Source: Blastococcus colisei
GTDB lineage: Bacteria; Actinomycetota; Actinomycetes; Mycobacteriales; Geodermatophilaceae
Assembly: GCF_006717095.1 (NCBI RefSeq)
Contig: NZ_VFQE01000001.1
Span: 4,001,205-4,065,204, forward strand
DNA: 64,000 nucleotides
Direction of reading: 5' to 3'
Part shown: positions 42,368 to 51,300 of the stretch, piece by piece
Position numbering within the stretch: position 1 is the stretch's first letter
Layout: each line of letters begins with the position of its first letter
Translations under genes and position numbers: made by a program
Notes under the pieces: generated by a model
Seen by the model: only the letters and a program-made list of their open reading frames with translations
Database searches by the model: none
What the model was told of the DNA's origin: nothing

Positions 42368-43737
42368 GCCTGCACCCAGTCGATCTGCACGCTGTCCGGA
42401 GTGAACGGGCGCCCCTTACCGACCGGGAGGATCGTCACCGTCAGCAGGAGGGACAGCGCCCGCTTCCGGTCCCGTAGCGGCATGGCATCCCATGCGGCAG
42501 CCACGTCCTCGGCGCTCGCCAGGGATGCGGCCGGGGACTCCCCCAGCGCTGCGGTGATGCGGCCTTCGAGTTCTCGGAGCTGGTCGGTGAGCTTCTGCGA
42601 CCGCTCCCGCACCGCCGTCGCGGACAGCAGCCCGTCGGCCAGGAGCGCGGCCAGGTCGTCGCGGCGCTGCCGAAGTTCCCCGGCTTCCTCCCGAAGTGCG
42701 GAGACGTCCTCGGTGCGGGACAGCACGTTCACCGCGTCCGGCATCGACAGGCGGGCGAGCACCACGGCGGTGACCACCTCGTCCACGAGATCCTGTCGGC
42801 GGGCGATGTAGCAGCCCAGGCAGCGGTACGCCATCCACCGCTTGCCCTTGGCCCCCATCGGGGACGCGAACATGACCTGTCCGCACCGGCCGCACAGCGC
42901 CAGCCCGGACAGCAGGAACTTGGGGTCGGTGCCCTGCTGCACACGTCGGCCGACGTCCCGCAGCACCTCGGTCAGCTGGTCCTGCGTGTCGGCGTCGAGG
43001 ATCACCGGCCACTGGCCGGCCGTGACGTCGACGCCGTTGTAGGTGACCCGGCCGGCATACCGGGGGTTGAGGAGGGCGCGGCGCAGGCTGGTCACGTTCC
43101 ACGGCTTCCTCGCAGTCGTGGTCAGGCCCCGGTCGTCCAGCTGGCGGGCTGCGGCGGCCAGAGTGGAGCCGTCGAGCACCGCGGCGGCGGCGTCCTTGAG
43201 CCCGGCTGCTTCCTTTGCCACGACGATGACCTGCCCGGCATCGTCTCGGTCGTAGCCGAACGGTCGGCGGGTCCACCCCATGCGGCCAGCCTGCGCCCGC
43301 TGCGCGTTCGCTGACCGCTGTCGGGCCCCCTTGCGTTCCACCTCGCCACGGGCCACAGACGCCAGGATGCGCGCCAGCATCCGGCCGGTGTCGGTGGACA
43401 GGTCCAGGTCCCCGGTGACGGTGGCCAGCCGAACCCCGGTCCTCTCGCAGAGCGCGATGACCTCCTCGAGGTCAACCAGGCGGCGGGTGAGCCGGTCGAC
43501 GTGCCACACCACCACAACGTCGAGAGAGCCGGCGCGCATGGCCTCCAGCAGTCGCTGGTATCCCGGGCGGACCTTGCCGGTGCTGGCCGACAGGTCGTTG
43601 TCGGTGATCGTGTCGGTGACCGTCCAGCCGCGCCGCTCGGCCATGTGACGACAATCGGCGGTCTGGCGGTCGACGGCCGCGCCCTCGCCGGATCGGTCGA
43701 GGGACTGGCGGGCGTAGATGACGGCGCGGGTGGTCAC
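42364..43737 (-). CDS. int: Large serine integrase
   Basis: The 457-residue protein has the catalytic domain (A-V-I-Y-A-R-Q-S with serine 12, V-D-R-Q, V-V-W-H-V-D-R-L-T-R-R), the long helix, a recombinase domain (R-R-P-F-G-Y), the zinc-ribbon domain (C-G-R-C-G...Y-R-C-L-G-C) and a coiled coil around 345-395. It integrates phage DNA by attP x attB recombination with short cores. It lies 230 nt from the right junction in tadC and is therefore the enzyme that presumably placed the element there. Excision would need a directionality factor. Confidence 0.95.
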   Translation of the reverse strand: MTTRAVIYARQSLDRSGEGAAVDRQTADCRHMAERRGWTVTDTITDNDLSASTGKVRPGYQRLLEAMRAGSLDVVVVWHVDRLTRRLVDLEEVIALCERTGVRLATVTGDLDLSTDTGRMLARILASVARGEVERKGARQRSANAQRAQAGRMGWTRRPFGYDRDDAGQVIVVAKEAAGLKDAAAAVLDGSTLAAAARQLDDRGLTTTARKPWNVTSLRRALLNPRYAGRVTYNGVDVTAGQWPVILDADTQDQLTEVLRDVGRRVQQGTDPKFLLSGLALCGRCGQVMFASPMGAKGKRWMAYRCLGCYIARRQDLVDEVVTAVVLARLSMPDAVNVLSRTEDVSALREEAGELRQRRDDLAALLADGLLSATAVRERSQKLTDQLRELEGRITAALGESPAASLASAEDVAAAWDAMPLRDRKRALSLLLTVTILPVGKGRPFTPDSVQIDWVQA

Positions 43738-43940
43738 CGCCTCTCCACCTCGGCCAATAAGCCACAGATGCGTGCCACCCGCTCACCAAGAAGCGTTCGG
43801 TCCGCATAGTCGGGAACAGCCGCGCACATGGATACTTCCGTCTCCACCTGCCGCAGCAGCGTTCGCAGGTTAGATGCCGGGTAGAGCCCTCCGCGGGCCG
43901 ACCGGATCAGGTCGTCCAGCTCGGCGTAGTCGTAGGACAC
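43734..43940 (-). CDS. Small protein between attR and the integrase; candidate recombination directionality factor
   Basis: The 68-residue, acidic, mostly helical protein (ELDDLIRSARGGLYPASNL, LLRQVETEVSMC, LLGERVARICGLLAEVERR) starts only 23 nt from the att core and overlaps the integrase start by 4 nt. No DNA-binding motif is evident. Directionality factors of serine integrases are small, diverse and often encoded nearby, so this is a positional candidate only. A TAACGT -10-like site at 43947-43952 would give a nearly leaderless mRNA. Confidence 0.55.
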   Translation of the reverse strand: MSYDYAELDDLIRSARGGLYPASNLRTLLRQVETEVSMCAAVPDYADRTLLGERVARICGLLAEVERR

Positions 43941-43949
43941 GCTGAAACG

Positions 43950-44825
43950 TTAGCAGTTGACAACCGCGACCATCATGGCGATCTCCTTCCGGCCACCGGC
44001 CTCGAGCAGCCGGCGCTTGCCGGCCTCGCGGACGTCGGCCGCCTGCGCGCGGAGCACCTCCGCCAGCGGCGTCCCGCGCTCGATGGCGACGAGGAGCCCG
44101 TCGATGAACCGGGCCAACGGGTCCAGGGACGTGTGGTCGGCGACCTCCTGGAGCGCGTCGACCAGCGGTACGCCGGACCGTGCCCGGCCGAGCGCGGCGC
44201 CCAGCTCGCGGGCCAGCTCACCGCCGGAGAGCCGGGTGACGCGGGCGATCGCCGCGGCCGGGCTCTCCCCCGCCGTCACCGCGAGCGCGAGCAGCTCCGC
44301 GACCACCGGGAACTCGGCCAGCAGCAGCTCCTCGCGCCGCTGCACCTGCTGGGTCAGCCACCAGTCCCGGCCCAGGACCCCGCCGAGGAGTCCGGCCACG
44401 CAGAGCAACCCGGCCGAGAGCACGTTGAGCCCGCCGGCCGCGACGGAGCCGACGGCGGCCACGACCGCCGCGGCGAGCAGGCCGAGGCCACCCCAGACCA
44501 CCTGCTCCACCCGGAAGTCTTCGACGCCTGCGTCGCCGGCCAGCGCGTCCAGCCGGCGGCGGACGGCGGTCCGTCCGCCCAGCATCCGGTCGACCAGCCG
44601 CGCCCCGTCGCCGATCGCGGGACCGAAGACCCGGCGGACGGCGGTCAGCAGGCCTGGCTCGGTCGCGGTGCCGAGCAGCCGCGACGGCGGCGGGGTGTCG
44701 TGCACGTAGGGCGCCAGCCGGTCCACCAGCCGCACCGACCGGAACGGCGGCGCGTAGCTGACGGCCAGCACCAGCCCGACCGCCGCCACGAGCCCGAGGA
44801 GCATCCCCGTCAGTCCGGCGCTCAC
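43950..44825 (-). pseudogene. tadC: tadC, 5' part, truncated by the element
   Basis: Encodes 291 residues of a TadC/GspF-type inner membrane platform protein. It has an N-terminal helix, a cytosolic region, two central helices, and the conserved F-P-V-V-A-E-L-L-A-L-A-V-T-A-G-E-S-P-A-A-A and A-G-K-R-R-L-L-E-A-G-G-R-K-E-I-A-M-M. The native protein would be 315 residues; the last transmembrane helix is lost and replaced by V-N-C. The product may be made but is unlikely to work in pilus assembly. GTG 44825 follows the repeated intercistronic spacer with its GCGAGGAG ribosome binding site. Confidence 0.9.
43963..43967. other. attR core of the serine-integrase element
   Basis: ACCGC shared with 25905-25909. 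To the right, the minus strand reads tadC (E-I-A-M-M-V-A-V); to the left, element sequence replaces the final helix with V-N-C and a TAA stop. Confidence 0.85.
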
Positions 44826-44898
44826 GAGCTCTCCTCGCTGGCGCGCGTCGACCGCGTTCGCGAGGCTGCTGTGCCCATCGGTGAACTCGCAAGCTCGT
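44826..44898 (-). repeat. 73-nt intercistronic repeat, copy A (tadB-tadC)
   Basis: The spacer from the tadB stop to the tadC start matches copy B with no gaps. On the minus strand the conserved blocks are GTGANCGAGCTTGCGAG (including the stop codon), GCACAGCA, and GCGCCAGCGAGGAG just before the start. It supplies the ribosome binding site of tadC. Confidence 0.8.
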
Positions 44899-45762
44899 TC
44901 ACTGGAGCACCCGGACGTCCTGGGGCAGCTGCCCGATCCGCAGCATCAGCCGGTAGGCGACCACGCAGACCGCACCACCGATCAGCAGGATCGCCGTGCC
45001 GAGCGGCGAATCGTAGGCGGCCAGCGTGGTGGACTGCGTCGCCAGCAGGAGCAGCACGGCCCAGGGTGCGGCCACCGCGAGCCGCGCGGCGGAGACCACC
45101 CAGCCCTGCCGGGTCTCCAGCTCGGCCCGCGCGCGGGCGTCCTCGCGGAGGAAGGTGGCCAGGGTCCGGAGCACGCGGCCGAGGTCGGTGCCACCGACCT
45201 CGCGGGCCACGCGCAGCGTCTCGACGATGCGGTCGCCGACCGGGTCGGCGAGGTCGTCCTTGAGCCGGTCGAGACAGGCGCTGAACCGGCCGGTCGAGCG
45301 GTACTCCGCGGCGAAGCGGACGAACGGTGGACGCAGCACCTCCGGCCCGCGCGTCGACAGCGCCGAGAGAGCCTCGGGTAGCGACATCCCGGCCCGGACG
45401 GCCGACGCGAGGTTGTCGACCACCTCCGGCCAGACCTCCCGCAGGTCGGCCGTGCGGCGGCCGGCCAGCCGCCGCACCTGCGCGTACGGGAGGGCGAAGC
45501 CGAAGAGGCCGAACACCAGGCTGACGGTCACGGTCGCGGTGGTCAGCAGGACGACGACGAGCACGAGCAGCCCGAGCCCCACCTGGAGGGCCAGCAGCTG
45601 CGCGGCGTTGATGCCGGTCAGCCCGGCCTCGGCCAGGAGCAGTTGCCGCCGGCCCGGGCGACGAGGACCGGTGCGCGGCTGAGGGGCGCGGGGGCCGCTG
45701 CGCCAGATCAGGAGCAGCCCGACACCGAGGAGCAGTCCGAGCAGGGCACCGGACTCCGTCAT
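44899..45762 (-). CDS. tadB: TadB, inner membrane platform protein of the Tad pilus
   Basis: The 287-residue GspF-type protein has an N-terminal helix, a cytosolic region, two mid helices (LLVLVVVLLTTATVTVSLVFGLFGF), the conserved domain with L-R-E-V-W-P-E-V-V-D-N-L-A-S-A-V-R-A-G-M-S-L-P-E-A-L and T-L-R-V-A-R-E-V-G-G-T-D-L, and C-terminal helices. It forms the membrane platform with TadC for the TadA ATPase. It is the only intact one of the three core assembly genes in this window. Confidence 0.93.
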   Translation of the reverse strand: MTESGALLGLLLGVGLLLIWRSGPRAPQPRTGPRRPGRRQLLLAEAGLTGINAAQLLALQVGLGLLVLVVVLLTTATVTVSLVFGLFGFALPYAQVRRLAGRRTADLREVWPEVVDNLASAVRAGMSLPEALSALSTRGPEVLRPPFVRFAAEYRSTGRFSACLDRLKDDLADPVGDRIVETLRVAREVGGTDLGRVLRTLATFLREDARARAELETRQGWVVSAARLAVAAPWAVLLLLATQSTTLAAYDSPLGTAILLIGGAVCVVAYRLMLRIGQLPQDVRVLQ

Positions 45763-45835
45763 GGGGCCTCCTCGCTGGCGCTCGTCGGTCCCGTGCCGGG
45801 CCGTGCTGTGCCTCCGCGCGGCCTCGCAAGCTCGG
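45763..45835 (-). repeat. 73-nt intercistronic repeat, copy B (tadA-tadB)
   Basis: Exactly the same length as copy A and conserved in the same blocks (stop-codon block GTGACCGAGCTTGCGAG, GGCACAGCA, GCGCCAGCGAGGAG). The intervening parts differ, so this is not a very recent duplication; the conserved ends look selected or shared with a wider repeat family. Confidence 0.8.
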
Positions 45836-46648
45836 TCACGTCCGGTCCCCGAGCAGGGCGGGGAGGTCGAAACCGGCGGCGGCGAACCGGTCGGCGTGCG
45901 GCGGGTAGCCGTCGGCCCGCACGAGCCGGCCGTCGCGGCTGGTGAAGACGTCGGCGGTCTCGATGACGTTGTTCTCGGCCCGCCCGGGCAGGGCGACGAT
46001 CTCGCGCACCCGCCGCTGCCCGGAGGCGTCGGTGCCCACGTGCACGACGAGATCGACGCTCGAGGCCACGGTGGGGACGACGAACGCCGTCCCGATGTTC
46101 TCGCCGGCCAGCAGCGGCAGCGTGCACATCTTGACCACGGCCTCCCGCGCGCTGTTGGCGTGCAGCGTGCACATGCCGGGCAGGCCGGAGTTCAACGCGA
46201 TGAGCAGGTCGAGGCACTCCTCCTGGCGCACCTCCCCCACGACGATGCGGGAGGGCCGCATGCGCAGCGCCTCCTTCACCAGGCGGCGCAGCGGGATCTC
46301 ACCGGCGCCCTCGAGGTTGGCCTGCCGCGTCTGCATCGACACGACGTCGGGCAGCGGCACCCGCAGCTCGAAGACCTCCTCGCAGGTGATGACCCGCTCG
46401 CGCGCGGGGATGGCGGCGCAGAGGCAGTTGAGCAGCGTCGTCTTCCCGGCCTGCGTGCCGCCGGACACCAGCACGTTGAGCCCGGCGGCCACCGCGGCCT
46501 CCAGGAAACGGGCGGCCTGAGAGGTGATGGTGCCCAGGGCCACGAGCTCGTCGAGGCTGTGCGCCTGCAGCACGAACTTGCGGATGTTGACCGCCATGTG
46601 GCGGCGGGTGATGTCGGGGATGACGCGCTCGCAGCCTGTTTGCGCAGG
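45836..46648 (-). pseudogene. tadA: tadA (cpaF), C-terminal part; N-terminus cut off at the tyrosine-integrase junction
   Basis: Encodes the motor domain of the Tad pilus ATPase: V-I-P-D-I-T-R-R-H-M-A-V-N-I-R-K-F, Walker A G-G-T-Q-A-G-K-T-T, the Asp-box/C-E-E-V-F-E-L region, and R-M-R-P-S-R-I-V-V-G-E-V-R with H-A-N-S. Family similarity continues upstream to about 46630, then ends at an in-frame TGA at 46649-46651 that belongs to the integrase gene. The N-terminal domain (usually 100 or more residues) is missing and not found elsewhere in the window. An internal ATG at 46597 could give a fragment of 253 residues. Confidence 0.85.
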
Positions 46649-47758
46649 TCAGCGCTGGTATGCGACCCCCTCAGTCCGCACGGAGTCCGCAGATGGCGCG
46701 AATGCCGCGTCGACAGCCGCACGGGTTCGGGTGTCCGCGTCGGGCCATAGGTGCGAGTAGGTCCGCAGGGTCTCTGTCTCGTCCGCGTGGCCGAGGATGT
46801 GCGCCACGGTCTTCACCGACTCCCCGTAGCGGATCAGCGCCGAGGCAGTGAAGTGCCGCAGGTCGTGGAACCGCGCGGTCGGGAGGCCGGCGCGCTTGCG
46901 GAGCGGCTGCCACACCGAGTTGTTGAAGGTGTTGGCCCAGATCGGGCCGCCGGTGCGTGACCGAAAGACGAGGTCGTCCGGTCCGGCCGGGAACCCCGCC
47001 AGGTGCTCGGCAAGCGCCGAGGCAACCACGTCGGCCAGCGGCACCGTGCGGATACTGCCGCGGGTCTTCGGCGGTGCGAGCTTTGGCGGCGCTCCCGGCA
47101 CGAGCGTCAGCTGCTCGACGACGTCCAGCTCCCGCTCGAGGAATCGGACCCTGTTCACCTTGAGGCCCAGTGCCTCGCCGAGCCGGAGGCCACAGCCGGC
47201 ACCCAGGACGACGAGGGCGCGGTACCGGTCGGGCGCCGCGTCGACCAAGGCCGCGACCTGCTCGACCATCAAGGGGACGACCTTCTCCCGGTGCGGCCGA
47301 GGGGGAACGGTGTCCCGGCACGGTGACTTGGCGAGGAACCCGTCTTCAACGGCGTCGGCGAAGATGCCGGCTAGCAGCGCCATCATCTGCCGGCTGGTGG
47401 TCGGCGACAGCTTCGCCTCGAGCCCGCGACGGAACGCGAGCACCTGAGTTCTCGTGACTGCCGACAGCCGCTTGTCGCCGAACGCAGGCAGCAGGTGATT
47501 TCGCAAATAGGAGTCGTAGGCCCGGCGGGACGAGTCCCGTAGCGGCTGCGCGGGCAGCCAAGTCTCGACATAGGCACGGAAGGTGCTCCGGCCCCTCTTC
47601 GGGTCGACCCAGTCGCCGCGCACCAACGCCGCGGTCTGCTCATCGAGCCACCGCTGAGCGTCGACCTTGCGTTTGAAGTGGCGGGCGTGCTCCTTGCCAT
47701 TCTCATCCCGATACCGCGGCCGGTATGTGCCATCTGGCCGCCTCGCGATCGACGCCAC
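46649..47758 (-). CDS. int: Tyrosine integrase
   Basis: The 369-residue phage-type integrase has an N-terminal arm-binding domain (RPDGTYRPRYRDENGKEHARHFKRK), a SAM-like core-binding domain (55-150) and a catalytic domain with R in G-C-G-L-R-L-G-E-A-L, H-D-L-R-H-F-T-A-S, G-H and the tyrosine in L-R-T-Y-S-H-L-W. All five catalytic positions appear present. It belongs to the family used by actinobacterial prophages and integrative plasmids, which usually target tRNA genes; here it adjoins a broken tadA. No excisionase gene is recognisable next to it. Confidence 0.93.
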   Translation of the reverse strand: MASIARRPDGTYRPRYRDENGKEHARHFKRKVDAQRWLDEQTAALVRGDWVDPKRGRSTFRAYVETWLPAQPLRDSSRRAYDSYLRNHLLPAFGDKRLSAVTRTQVLAFRRGLEAKLSPTTSRQMMALLAGIFADAVEDGFLAKSPCRDTVPPRPHREKVVPLMVEQVAALVDAAPDRYRALVVLGAGCGLRLGEALGLKVNRVRFLERELDVVEQLTLVPGAPPKLAPPKTRGSIRTVPLADVVASALAEHLAGFPAGPDDLVFRSRTGGPIWANTFNNSVWQPLRKRAGLPTARFHDLRHFTASALIRYGESVKTVAHILGHADETETLRTYSHLWPDADTRTRAAVDAAFAPSADSVRTEGVAYQR

Positions 47759-47878
47759 CGCTCATCGCCTCCCTGGTCGTGCATCTGGCCATGGCCAGCG
47801 CAGTCTCGCCTGGTCTGCTGACCCGAACGCTGACACCGCACATGGGACTTGTCTTCTGGCTCCTGTCTCCCTGGGGAT

Positions 47879-48345
47879 TCACCGAGACATCCCCAGGCCC
47901 GCGTCGCGATGTAGTGCGAGCCGTCGGACGTCCTCGGGCCGCGGCGGCCGGACGCCCAGCTGCGGTGGCGCCGACGGGGAGGCGGGTGGCCGGGTGGTGG
48001 TGAGCTCGGGGTCGCGGAGGGCCCGCCAGTGGTTGCGCTCACTGGCTAGTTGGTCGGCCGGCTGGGCGAGGAGAGCCGGCTCGGCCATCAGGCACGCGAT
48101 GCGATCTCGGACGGCGGCCAGTTCGGTGTGATCGGCGGCGATGTCCCGGTCGGTGTCGGCCAGCCGCTCCGCCGGGTCGAGGGTCCAGGCGAGGGCTCCG
48201 AAGCGGGCGAGCCGCTCGTCGTGCTGGCGGCGGGCGTCGGCCACCGCGGCTCCGGCGTGCCGGTGGGCCTCCTGGGCGGTGGCTGCGGTCCCGCGCAACT
48301 GAGCGTGCTCGGGGTGGGCGTGTTCGGCGTGGTGGCGGGCGTAGG
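47879..48345 (-). pseudogene. Displaced C-terminal part of the MobF relaxase after a frameshift
   Basis: In this frame the sequence reads T-Y-A-R-H-H-A-E-H-A-H-P-E-H-A-Q-L-R-G and continues as a helical, low-arginine protein (AVADARRQHDERLARFGALAWTLDPAERLADTDRDI in parts) to a stop at 47879. In the frame of the upstream relaxase the same stretch becomes a Pro/Thr/Ser-rich run. One missing base near 48345 (in TTCGAACC) explains this, so the native relaxase probably ended at 47879. Confidence 0.7.
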
Positions 48346-51300
48346 TTCGAAGGCGGTCCACAGCCGCGGTCGGTCGTCGGACCGGTCAGCCAGGCGCGCG
48401 ATCTGCTGCGGGTCGGTGGGCATGGCCGGCAGGTAGGGCCGCCAGGTCTCCGCCCAGTCGACCAGCTGCTCGCCGGCCCGGTTCACCGCCGCCCGCCGGA
48501 GTCGGAGCCGGCCGGGACCGTCGAGCACGACCTGCGCGGCGTCGCGGGCGGCGTGACGCCCGGTGTCCCAACTGCCGAGCAGCGTGTCGCGGATCCGGTC
48601 GGTCTCGGCGGTGAGGACCGCGCCGCTGGCGTCGGCCCGCGCCGTGGCGCGGTGGGCGTCAATCCCCGTTTGCTCGTACCTGGCTTCCAACGCAGTGAGC
48701 TGGTTGGCGTGGGCGGACTCGAGCGCGACGATCTCGCGCAGCGCGTCCCGGCGCGGCAGGTCGGAGGCGAGCCGATCCAGGCAGCCCTGCTCGGCCGTCC
48801 ACGCAGAGTGCAGGTCGGCGAGCGCCTGCTCCAGCGGTCGGGGCGTGGCGTAACGGGCGGTCTCGGCGGCGGCCAGCCGGGCGGCGTGGGCGGGGCCGAG
48901 ATCGGCGCGGTCGCGGGCGAAGACGGCGACCCACTGCTCCCGCGCCTGCGCGGGGTCGGTGGCGACGAGGTGGGCGGTGTTGGTTTCCCTCCCGCGGGTC
49001 ATCCCGACGTAGGCCCCGGCTGCGCCGGTGTCCTCGCCGACCACCAGGTGCGCGGCGGTCACCGTGTCGCCTTGGGTGCCGTGCGCGGTCGTCGCATAGG
49101 CCAGTTCCACGTGCGCGGTGACGTAGTCGGCGGGCAGCACCCGCGACCCTGTCCCGGCCGGGGTGACGGCGGAGGTGACAGCGGCAAGCGCGCCGCCGGC
49201 GGGGGTGACATGCGGTGTGCCGTCGGGGGTGACGAGCAGCCCGCCGTCCCGGCCGACGGCGGTGACCGTCCACACGTCGCGGTTGGCGACTGCGAGGTCG
49301 CGGTCGTTGCGGCGGGTGGCGATCCGGTCGCCGACGCCGATCCGCTCCCCCGCCCCGGTAACGACCACGCGCCGGTCGTCCACCCGACCGTCGGCGAGCC
49401 GGTCCCGGATGGCGGCATTGAGGGCGGCGGCCTGCTCGCGAGTGGCGACCACCACGGCCACCCGCTCCCCCGCGGTGTAGCCGTGGGCCGCGACGGCGGC
49501 GAGCGTCTCCCGCAGCGCCTGCGGGTCGGGGTGCAGCCGGATCTGCCCGCGGGCCAGCAGCGCGTCGAACACCGTTCCGGGGTCCGTGCCGGCGCGCATC
49601 GCCAGGGTCAGGTCGGCGTAGTCGGTATCCGGTGTGGTGTGGCCGGTGGCGTCGGTACGGGTGAACCGGTGCACCCCGACCAGGGTCAGGTGCTCGGCAG
49701 GGTCGACCTGGGCCGCGGCGAGGTCGAGGACGCCACCGCGACCGACCGCCGCGAGCTGATGCCGGTCACCGAGCAGGGCGACGCGCACCTGACACTCGTC
49801 CGCGATCGTCAGCAGGGCCCCGGCGGTGTCCTGATCCAGCATGCCCGCCTCGTCCACGACGAGCAGGTCACCGGCCCGCAGCCGCGCGCGCTCGGCCGGT
49901 CCGGCGTACGCGCGGCCGGTGACCGGGTCGGCGTGTCCGACGGCGAGGCGGGTCCACGCACCGTCGGCATTCCAGCGCCAGCCGTACTCGAAGGCCAGCC
50001 GGGCCGCCGACCCGGCGACCGCGCCGACCTCCGCGGCGGCGACCTTGGCCGCCTTCAGCGTCGGGGTGACGACCACCAGCCGGCGGCCCTGCCCGGCGAG
50101 CAGGGTTCTTGTCGCGGCCAGGGTGGTGGTCTTGCCGGCGCCGGCCGCGCCCTCGACCACGACCAGGGCCCGCTGGCCGGTGAGCGCGGCGACCGCTGCG
50201 GCCTGTCCCGGGTCCAGCCGCGAGGCAGCGGCGGCGACGTCGACCGCCGGGGTCGCGTCGGTGTACGGGAGACCGGCCGGGCGCTCGGTGGCGCGGCAGG
50301 CGAGGCGGGCCGTGAGGTCGGCCTCGACGGCGAGCACCGGTCCTGAGGTCCAGGCCCGGATGTGCTCGGGCACCCCACCGACAGGGCTATCGCGGTCCAG
50401 CAGGGGCACGCACCGGTCCATCGCGCGCGCGGTGAGGTCTTCGGCGAGCTCGATGCGCACCGCCGGGTCGGTGACGATGCCGGCGGCGGCGAGCAGCTGC
50501 TCGACCTCTCCGCGCACGTCGGCGGCGTTCCACGCCGAGCGGGCGGCGCCCAGCCGAGCCAGCACCCGGCCCACCGCCTGCTCCCGGTCCAGGCCGCCGA
50601 CCGGGGTCGGTGCCAGGCCGATAGGAACATTCCGGTCGCGATAGCCCAGGGCGACCAGCTCGGCCAGCCACCGTGCGGTGAGGTCCTCCCCCGGCTGTGG
50701 CAGCACCTTGTCCGGGCGGCCCGCTGCCCACGCTCTGGCGTCCCAGGAACGGCGCAACGCCGGGCCGGGAGATTCACCGGGATGCGCCGCGGCCCATTCC
50801 CATTCGTACCGATCGATGTTCCGGGCGATCTGCGCGGCCCGCGCGCTGAAGGCGCCCACGAAATCCGCGAGCTGCCGTATCTCCCCATCGGTATTCAATG
50901 CATATCCGTGGGCGGCGAGCGCGGCCCGGAACTGCGGATCGCAGGCGACCGCGGCATGCCCGATACCGTTGATCGCGGCGAGGGAATCGCGGACGCCGAC
51001 GGTGTGCAAGCCGCGCCACTTCCCGGCCGCGAACACCCGGGCATTGATCTGCAGGTGCAGATGGCGGTGCGGATCCCCGGCCCGCGACGTGTAGTGCGCC
51101 ACCGTCACCGCCTCGGCCACCTGCACCGGCACCTGCACCTGCCCGCCACGCGGACCGACCCGGGTAGTGGCGTGGTCCCCGAGCCAGCCGACGATCTGCC
51201 CGGCCGCCCGGGCCTGGGCCGCGTCATACGCCGCCGCGATGTCCGGATGCAGCGCGGCCGCCAGCGACCACGTCTTCGGACCGTTGACCACCACCTCGAC

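Larger units (their letters stand above)
25905..43967. mobile_element. 18.06-kb phage-derived integrative element inserted in tadC
   Basis: The borders are defined by the in-frame reconstruction of tadC. Content from right to left: small gene and large serine integrase, small zinc-binding proteins, DUF2742-like protein, RepA-like ATPase, a repeat array resembling an origin, a second serine recombinase, a RuvC-like resolvase, both terminase subunits, a helix-turn-helix protein, a capsid protease, a coiled-coil protein and a tape measure protein. Accessory genes lie at the left end. Portal, major capsid, tail tube and minor tail genes are missing. It could be a satellite that borrows a helper's particles or a prophage with internal deletions. 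The style (serine integrase, DUF2742, protease, no complete virion set) recalls the small phiRv1/phiRv2 elements of M. tuberculosis. Confidence 0.9.
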
